Source: Marinilabiliaceae bacterium UBA5488
Lineage (GTDB): Bacteria; Bacteroidota; Bacteroidia; Bacteroidales; Marinilabiliaceae
Direction of reading: 5' to 3'
DNA: 15,278 nucleotides
Assembly (NCBI GenBank): GCA_002427105.1
Contig: DIPM01000006.1
Location: 1 to 15,278 of the forward strand
Numbering within the stretch: the first letter of the stretch is position 1; every line of letters starts with the position of its first letter. The notes under the pieces are model-generated. The model was not told the DNA's origin, searched no databases, and saw only the letters and a program-made list of their open reading frames with translations. The position numbers were made by a program, and so were the translations under genes. Positions 1 to 6,177 of this stretch are shown piece after piece.

Positions 1-65
1 TATTAGACCTGAACAGTGTATATGGCGCATTATTATTCCTTTTCTGCTTAGGTGAGGCGTTTGAC

Positions 66-740
66 TTAGGGAGGATTATGAGGTTTTATTCCATACAAAC
101 CTGATTGGGCAACCATACGGTCGAATGGACTAGCAACATTAAGTAAGGCATCGTTAATTATATGGGTGTAGCGCTCTGTGGTTTTGATGCTTTGATGACC
201 CAGCAATTCTTGCACGTACCGGATATCACGCCCCTCTTCCAGCAAATGGGTGGCAAAACTATGGCGAAGCATGTGCATGTGAACCTTACGTTGAATGCCT
301 GCTGATCTGGCCATCTTCTTTAAAATCAGTGCCATACTGGTTGTGCTGTATTGGGTTCCTGGGCGAGATCCCTCAAACAGATAGACCTTAGGTTTGGCTT
401 GATCCAAGTAGGTTTTTAACCATTCATGTAGATGCTGCGAAAATAAGGTATATCTATCACGTTTGCCTTTTGAGTCCTTTATAAACAGTAAATTACGTTT
501 CAAATCTACATCTCTCAATCTCAGATTGCGAATTTCGGATCGACGCAGACCTGCTGTGTAGCCAATAGCTATCAATAACTTATGTTTTAAATTGTCAGTT
601 GTGTTGAGCATCGCCGAAATCTCCGACAAAGTGAAAAAATCGGGTAAGTGGAAACCCTTCCTGGGGCGCAGCACATGCTTATTAGAAAGTGTATGATTAT
701 GAATGCGCTCAAAGAAAAATTTGAGACTGCTTACTTCACG
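66..740 (-). pseudogene. Tyrosine recombinase (integrase), N-terminally truncated remnant
   Basis: This is the catalytic half of a phage/integron-type tyrosine recombinase. Counting from the GTG at 674, the catalytic set is complete: Arg44 (AGLRRSE), Lys69 (SKGKRDR), His134 and Arg137 (HMLRHSFATH), His160 (LLGHQS) and nucleophile Tyr169 (TTERYTH). The 202-residue reading is about 90 residues short of the roughly 290-300 usual for XerC/D-like enzymes. The frame stays open upstream of the GTG to a TAG at 786-788. Residues coded by about 676-740 (REVSSLKFFFER and on) resemble the end of the core-binding SAM-like domain. Further upstream the frame only reads through the terminator of the neighbouring gene, so the rest of that domain is missing. 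I infer a 5'-deleted integrase with the break near 740-747. It may be a relic of a lost mobile element. A catalytic-domain-only product from the GTG is possible but would probably not recombine DNA. Confidence 0.75.
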
Positions 741-772
741 AAAAACGAAAGGCGGGAGATGTTCCCGCCTTT
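741..772 (-). terminator. Rho-independent terminator of the cysteate synthase gene
   Basis: A perfect 10-bp inverted repeat (arms 748-757 AAAGGCGGGA and 763-772 TCCCGCCTTT, 5-nt loop) lies 26 bases past the stop codon of the minus-strand gene. Read on the minus strand it is followed by a T-rich tail (CGTTTTTCG, 739-747). Position, stem strength and tail fit an intrinsic terminator for the cysteate synthase mRNA. Confidence 0.8.
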
Positions 773-798
773 GCTGTATGGTGATCTAAATCTTATTC

Positions 799-2091
799 TC
801 AGAATAGTTTGTTCATTACATTCTTGATCTCTTCTACCGGAGGATTGATCTCGAAGACATGGTCAGGTTGCATATAAACTATGTCATGCTCTGACATAAA
901 GCGTTCCTTACCACCTCCTGTTATATTCAGCATTATTGTAGCATAATTTGCAATCCGGCCTTCTTTCACTATGCTGATCAGAGACGCGGCGGCAACTGCA
1001 GCAGCTGGTAATATATCTATGCCTTCAAGCTCCTTAAACAGGTCGGCTGCGGCCAGTGCTTCTTCGTTGGTCACTTTCAAAACATCTCCACCGCTTGCCT
1101 TCAGGCAGTCATACAGACCTCCGTGTACCGGATAGGGTGGGAAACGATTGGCAAGTACATTGGCTATGATAGCTTCCGATTGACGACGTGCCTCGTTGTC
1201 ATCAAGAGGCAGAAGTTGACGAGAACCGGCTTTCCACGCGTTATATACGGCTAGGAAGGGATCGTTTTGTGATACCATCAGCTTCATTTTATTCCTGCCG
1301 TAACGTCCGTCAACAATCAGACGGTCAACGGCTTCCCAGGCTGCAATAGCCCCTGTGCCACTGCCTATTGCCTGAAAATAATAATCGGGAATGCGCCCAA
1401 TGGTAGTCACTGCCGATAAGGTGGTTGTGCCCATCCCATCGCGGCGAGCTACGTTGCGTGCTCCTCCCTCCGCGTAATAACCGGGAAGTGTAACGACCTT
1501 GTTAGATAGGTGGATAGCATCAAAGTAATCGCTGCCTGTACGAGTGCATACCATTTTTACGCAATCTTTTATCGTAGTGTCGAACCACATTGCATCCAGA
1601 GCGTCTTCGGGTACGCACAGAAGAAGAGGTATGTCGTTGTCAGAACAAACGCGGGCAAAGGCACGGGCAGTATTGCCGGCAGATGCAACTACCAAAACGC
1701 CCTGAGAAACATCAGACATGCGTCCGCAAACAGTATAGGCTTCAGTCTCCTTAAACGAGCAAGTGCGCATATTGACGCCTTTTTCAGGCCAATATCCACT
1801 AAAGGTGATATAAAGGTTCTCGAGACCTAGGTGCTTTGCCAGCCCTTGACTTTTATAGGTCACAGGAGCGGAGGAGCCTTCCAGAAAGCGCGTAACCGGC
1901 AGCCAGTCATCATAGCGGAATAAGCCAAGTGAAGGGTCTTTCACCTGAAGCTGAACCTCTTCATATACAGTTCTAATTAATGTAGCTTCTTTTTCGTTCG
2001 GGGCATCTAAGGTCCATCCCTGATCGCTAAATTGCTGTCCTGTCTTAATTGATTGCAACAAATAATGTGTGGGCGCAAATTCCGGATTCAT
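799..2091 (-). CDS. Cysteate synthase (PLP-dependent, threonine-synthase-like fold)
   Basis: The 430-residue protein belongs to the fold-type II PLP enzymes but matches cysteate synthase rather than threonine synthase. Family-typical blocks are DDWLPV (61-66), APVTYKSQGLAKHLGL (75-90), FSGYWPEKG (97-105), EGGARNVARRDGMGT (208-222), YYFQAIGSGTGAIAAWEA (237-254) and LEGIDILPAAAVAAASL (355-371). Lys114 in TCSFKE is the likely Schiff-base lysine. SAGNT (137-141) and GSGTG (243-247) would hold substrate and PLP phosphate. Known family reaction: O-phospho-L-serine + sulfite gives L-cysteate + phosphate. Methanosarcina uses it for coenzyme M; Bacteroidota use it for capnine-type sulfonolipids, where it is called CapA. 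No methanogenesis context exists here, so sulfonolipid synthesis is the inferred role. The N-terminal segment lacks the paired cysteines I recall from archaeal members. The gene stands alone, with its own terminator; acyltransferase and reductase partners must lie elsewhere. Confidence 0.9.
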   Translation of the reverse strand: MNPEFAPTHYLLQSIKTGQQFSDQGWTLDAPNEKEATLIRTVYEEVQLQVKDPSLGLFRYDDWLPVTRFLEGSSAPVTYKSQGLAKHLGLENLYITFSGYWPEKGVNMRTCSFKETEAYTVCGRMSDVSQGVLVVASAGNTARAFARVCSDNDIPLLLCVPEDALDAMWFDTTIKDCVKMVCTRTGSDYFDAIHLSNKVVTLPGYYAEGGARNVARRDGMGTTTLSAVTTIGRIPDYYFQAIGSGTGAIAAWEAVDRLIVDGRYGRNKMKLMVSQNDPFLAVYNAWKAGSRQLLPLDDNEARRQSEAIIANVLANRFPPYPVHGGLYDCLKASGGDVLKVTNEEALAAADLFKELEGIDILPAAAVAAASLISIVKEGRIANYATIMLNITGGGKERFMSEHDIVYMQPDHVFEINPPVEEIKNVMNKLF

Positions 2092-2111
2092 ATCTTATTC
2101 TTTATAAGCAG

Positions 2112-2119
2112 CAAAATTA
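2112..2119 (-). promoter_or_regulatory. Possible Bacteroidota -7 promoter element of the cysteate synthase gene
   Basis: On the minus strand TAATTTTG matches the TAnnTTTG -7 consensus of Bacteroidota and lies 20 bases before the ATG at 2091, implying a very short leader. I see no clear TTTG-type -33 element at the expected spacing, so this is tentative. Confidence 0.3.
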
Positions 2120-2274
2120 GCTATTTCCTACTAAATCAGGTGGGTATTAATACTTATTGTCAGCCTTGGGCAGCTGCATTTATATAGATCCCAGCCCGGG
2201 TGAGCTGCTCCGGAATCAGGCCTTTAGGGGGATAAGCGGGGCTGCTTGATTTTGACTTAACATTGGAGGCTAAG

Positions 2275-4235
2275 ATGCACAATTGACCGACTAAAAGTAT
2301 TTACAGCCCTGGGTATTTCACAATCGAAAAAGGCTTTGGGCTATGCCACCCAAAACATGAACCAGGAACAGTTGAGTACGGTTAATACCGCTAACCTGGG
2401 TAGTCAGTTGAACGGTCAGGCTGCCGGCCTCTCAGTGAGCAACCCGACCGGTATTTTTCAGTCACCACAGTTTTCGCTACGCGGCAAATCACCGCTTATT
2501 GTAGTGGATGGAATCCCCGTAGAGACCGATTTTTACGATGTATCATCCTCCGATGTGGCTGAGGTCAATGTCCTTAAAGGAACCGCCGCATCAGCATTGT
2601 ATGGCTCACGAGGCAGAAACGGAGCCATCTAGATTACCACTAAGACCGCCGCCGCAGAGGGACTCGTGGTGCGTCTTAACCATAAAACTATGGTAACAGC
2701 CGGTTTTACTGTTTTTCCTGAAACTCAAACTGAATATGGTAATGGCTCAAATGGAAAATATGAGTTTTGGGATGGTCAGGATGGTGGTATTTCAGATGGA
2801 GATATGATTTGGGGACCCAAATTTTCTGATAATCTTTTGATTCCTCAATGGAACAGCCCCATCTATGACAATGTTACCGGAACCACCATTGAGTGGTACG
2901 GAGATGTGGCGGGTACTCAGTACGACGACAAATCACGCTACAGCCGCGTACAATAACCCCTATTTTTCTGCCTACGAACTAAATCAGCGTTACGACAAGG
3001 ATGTTGTTAAAGGGCAACTTAAGTTGAAATGGGATGTGACCAATAAATTGAGCCTTCAGGGACGGTTTTCTGGGGTAATAAACAAACTTTTTGAAGATCG
3101 TGAAAGTCCCAAATCCTACCTCAACTATGGAGATCCGCCGGAAGGAGATTATAAAACATGGAACAATGCCCGTGTAAACATCGACAACGATGTTTTGCTC
3201 AGCCACCACAATCAACCGGGGTCTGATTTTGTCTTTACCCTCAACGCCGGTGCATCAACCTTTTACCATCGTTATCAGCAAGAATACAACGCTACCGATG
3301 GCTTAATTGTACCTGAGGTTTATTCCCTCAATAACTCAGCTGGCAATTTTATTGCCTCTACCTACCTTCAGGAGCGAGCCATACGAAGTGTTTACGGAAT
3401 GGCTAACCTCGACTGGAAAGATGCACTATTTTTAACTATTGCAGCCCGTAATGACTGGTCGTCCACTCTTTCAACCCTCAACAACTCCTATTATTATCCT
3501 TCCGTTTCCTTAAGTGGACTGGTCTCGAATATGATAAAAATGCCGGAGATAGTTGATTACCTGAAGGTATATGGTTCCTGGGCAGAAGTGTCGAGCGACT
3601 TAAATCCCTATCAGATAGCTCCGGTTTATGCCAACAGCGGATCATACGGAGGCTTGCCCCGCATCACTTATCCCTCAGGAATTGTCAATCCCGCCATTGA
3701 GCCTGAAAAATCTATTTCTTTGGAAGTGGGTTTGGCCTCGCAATTATTGAAGAGTCGCCTGGGCTTTGATTTTCCCTATTATCAGGTGGTAGATGAAAAC
3801 CAGATTTTGGATTTGAGCATATCTGAGGCTTCCGGTTTTACAAGTCGCAAAGTCAACGGTAACCAGTACACTACCGAAGGATTTGAGCTAATACTAAATG
3901 CTGTGCCTGTTAAATCAAGCCGTTTGCAATGGTCCACGCAGCTTAATTTAAGTCACATGGTAAAACGCTTGTCCGGTATTTATGGAGGAGAAGAAAAGTA
4001 TGGCAATTATTCGCTCAACGAGCGCATTGACAATTTTTACAGCACGGCATGGATGAAAGCTCCTGAGGGCTCTCTAATCCTCAATGAAACAACCGGCTTG
4101 CCTGTAAGAGATCCATTTCCCAGAGCTTTTGGACACAGCGAGCCCGACCTGCGTTTCGGGTGGACTAATAGCCTTAAGTTTGGTAAGCTTGACATTCAGG
4201 TCGATTTTGACGGTATGTTTTTAAGTAAATCCTAA
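2275..4235 (+). pseudogene. SusC/RagA-type TonB-dependent outer-membrane receptor, multiply disrupted
   Basis: This is the remnant of a SusC-like receptor, which normally has about 1000 residues and imports glycans or other large nutrients with a SusD lid. Plug-domain homology begins about 2285 (KVFTALGISQSKKALGYATQ) and continues through SPLIVVDGIPVETDFYDV and EVNVLKGTAASALYGSRGRNGAI. A TAG at 2630-2632 interrupts GAI*ITTK, a junction that is continuous in intact homologues. The frame continues to SRYSRV (2950), then switches by one frame to YNNPYFSAYELNQ at 2949, where I judge a block of roughly 100-150 codons to be missing. Barrel sequence then runs to IQVDFDG (about 4213) and stops at 4235, without the remaining barrel and closing aromatic strand. 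The signal peptide and N-terminal carboxypeptidase-regulatory-like domain are also absent. A GGAGG at 2265-2269 precedes an ATG at 2275 that hits a stop after three codons, possibly the original start with sequence deleted just behind it. The sizes of the missing parts are judged from memory of the family. Confidence 0.9.
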
Positions 4236-4253
4236 CTTGATAAATATAACATT

Positions 4254-4976
4254 ATGAAACAATTGATTTATATATTGTCGTTGCTTTGGTTGATGGTTTT
4301 GGGCTGCGAGCCGATTGAAGATTTTAACCATAACCCCAACAACGTTTCAGAAACTCACCCTCAGTATTTGCTGACTAATATTCAATGGCAGGCTTTTCAG
4401 GTGGAAGGGGTGTCGCCGCTTTTTGCCACCAGAATGTTGGTTCAGACCGATGGAGAAGATGCAAATCAGTATTACACCTGGAATCGTGGTGATTATGGAG
4501 CTTATGGCCGTATGAAGGACGTAAAAAAAATGATGGAGGAGGCCGATAGACTTGAAATCCCCGCCTACAAGGCTGTTGGTAAATTTTTCAGGGCTTACTA
4601 TTTCTACAATTTGACCCTTCGCTTTGGTGATATTCCGTATTCGGAGGCATTACAGGGCGAGGCTCAGGCGGATGCCTATTTGGCACAAGCCTTGGTAGCT
4701 CTTTCCCAGGCAGCTGATGATCAGGCTAAAATAGAGCGTATCCAGATGCAGAAGTACTTAAGGTCGTTTTTGCAGGGTGGCTGGACTATGTACTTTGAGA
4801 ATTTGCGAACTAATGTGCCCGGCTTTGCCACTACAACCGGCAGTAAACGCCCTTATCGCTGGATGTATCCTACGGGCGAATACCAAAATAATGCCGATAA
4901 TGTGGCTGCAGCTTTAAAAGCACAGTTTGGCTCAGATAACGATGACACTCATCAGAAAACCTGGTGGCTTAATTAA
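4254..4976 (+). pseudogene. SusD/RagB-like surface lipoprotein with large internal deletion
   Basis: The 240-residue frame opens with a lipoprotein signal (lipobox VLGC, Cys18) and the SusD N-terminal start EDFNHNPNNVSETHPQYLL. It includes the helical segment AVGKFFRAYYFYNLTLRFGDIPYSEAL (about 107-133) typical of this family. Near residues 134-141 it passes directly into what is normally the C-terminal region: QKYLRSFLQGGWTMYFENLR, RPYRWMYPTGEYQNN and a closing FGSDN segment. SusD proteins usually have about 470-550 residues, so roughly half is missing, including most of the ligand-binding part. The junction lies at about 4655-4690 and keeps the reading frame. The gene follows the SusC remnant by 18 bases. 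A short lipoprotein could still be made, but a working SusD is unlikely, particularly without its receptor. I call it a pseudogene; a coding annotation of the short frame is the alternative. Confidence 0.8.
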
Positions 4977-4998
4977 ACAAAAATCATAAATTAGGATT

Positions 4999-6094
4999 AT
5001 GAAAAAATTATTATCAGGCAGTATCTTAACTGCTAAGCTTAGGTCTGGGCGCACAAAATGTGAATATTGTGCCCCTTGATCACTTGCGCAGGGATATTCC
5101 CCGCAAAGAAGTCAGGATTCCAAATGTATTGGGCTATCAAACCTTGAAGTGTGATTTTCACATGCATACGATTTTTTCCGATGGTGATGTTTGGCCTGCC
5201 GTGCGAGTTCAGGAGGCATGGGAAGAAGGCCTGGATGCCATCTCAATTACCGACCATATCTAGGGCCAGCCCTCCAAAGTGCATGTGGGCGGGGATCACA
5301 ATGCCCCTTACGAGATTGCCCTGCCCAAGGCTCGTGAGATGGGCATTATCTTGATTTGCGGTGGCGAAATTACCCGCAGTATGCCTCCGGGTCACTTGAA
5401 CGCCATCTTTTTGAGCGATGTGAATGCGCTCGACACCGAGACGCCCTATCAGGCTATTGAGGCAGCGATTGCCCAGAAGGCTTTTGTGATGTGGAATCAC
5501 CCTGGCTGGAGGGCTCAACAGCCCGACACCTGTCGCTGGTGGCCGGAGCATGAGGAACTCTACCGTAAGGGATGGATTCACGGTGTTGAGGTGTTTAACG
5601 AAAAGGAGTGGTATCCGGTAGTGCTCGACTGGTGCAAGGAGAAAAACCTGAGCGTAATTGCCAATTCTGATATTCACGATATTAATGCTCATTATTACGA
5701 CATCGTGAATCAACATCGTCCTATGACCTTGGTCTTTAGTCGCGACAGGAGTGAGGCCGGACTGCGTGAAGCTATGTTTGATAAGCGTACTTTGGCCTAT
5801 TTCGACAACAAGCTTGCCGGGAGGGAGGATTTGCTCAAAGCCGTGTTTGAGGCTTCCTTGAGCCTTCGTCATATTTACACGAATAAAGACAAGAAGTATC
5901 GAACCTTTGATGTTCATAACCTTTCGGATATTAGCTATGTGGTGGAAATGGAGGACGGAAGTTCGGTGACTTTCCCGGCCAATGCCACACGTCAGCTACG
6001 CTTGCCGCTGGAGCAGACCAAGCTGAAATTGAAGGTGATTAATTTAGTGCATGCCTCTGATGCTTGTTTGAATACTGAACTCGTTTTGCCCTAA
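4999..6094 (+). pseudogene. Secreted PHP-domain phosphodiesterase (Sb-PDE-like), frameshift plus in-frame TAG
   Basis: Read across its lesions this gives about 365 residues, near full length for the PHP-domain proteins called Sb-PDE family phosphodiesterases. Expected metal-site motifs are all visible: FHMHTIFSDGD (5156-5188), ITDHI ending at 5260, GGEITR, MWNHPGW and IANSDIHD. Translation from the ATG at 4999 (AGGA just upstream) gives MKKLLSGSIL. It then leaves frame near 5028-5035 and reaches TGA at 5083. Removing one A from TTAAC (5027-5030) restores a good signal peptide, MKKLLSGSILLLSLGLGAQ. A TAG at 5261-5263 replaces the codon after TDHI, where homologues usually have Glu (GAG), so one substitution explains it. 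The later frame 5279-6094 lacks the HxH motif and could not make an active enzyme alone. The gene lies 22 bases behind the SusD remnant. I infer that the locus once imported and cleaved a phosphodiester-bearing substrate. Confidence 0.85.
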
Positions 6095-6118
6095 CCTTGA
6101 CCTGATTAACAGATAATA

Positions 6119-6156
6119 GCAGAAGGGCAGCTGTCGCGAGATAGCTGCCCTTCTGC
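6119..6156. terminator. Bidirectional hairpin terminator between convergent genes
   Basis: Arms 6119-6132 and 6143-6156 are perfect 14-bp complements (GCAGAAGGGCAGCT and AGCTGCCCTTCTGC). Three further inner pairs (one G-U) close a GCGA tetraloop, making a 17-pair stem. It sits 24 bases past the phosphodiesterase stop and 21 bases past the stop of the convergent esterase gene. T-tracts are weak on both sides, but the placement fits a shared terminator. Confidence 0.75.
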
Positions 6157-6177
6157 GTAATTGTAGTGAACTATAAA

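Noticed and set aside
15..35. Palindromic recombination site near the integrase (around ATATGGCGCAT)
   Set aside because: The complementary arms are only three bases, there is no repeat copy, and the left flank is cut by the window edge.
1510..1830. Plus-strand open frame of 106 codons inside the cysteate synthase gene
   Set aside because: It is antisense to a strongly conserved gene, with no recognisable protein features or ribosome-binding site.
799..2091. Threonine synthase (thrC) assignment
   Set aside because: The fold is shared, but the specific sequence blocks match cysteate synthase, and no threonine-pathway genes (thrA, thrB) are next to it.
2120..2274. Possible small gene or RNA between the cysteate synthase gene and the SusC remnant
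   Set aside because: No open frame of useful length or clear hairpin was found. TGATTTTG at 2247-2254 is one mismatch from a -7 element and may be a leftover promoter of the Sus locus, but the support is too weak to list.
2336..5263. Genome-wide reassignment of TAG to an amino acid
   Set aside because: The same genes also carry deletions and frameshifts, so ordinary gene decay explains the two TAG codons. Other genes in the window have no in-frame TAG.
5279..6094. A functional shorter phosphodiesterase starting after the TAG
   Set aside because: This frame lacks the HxH and TDH metal-binding blocks and has no signal peptide.
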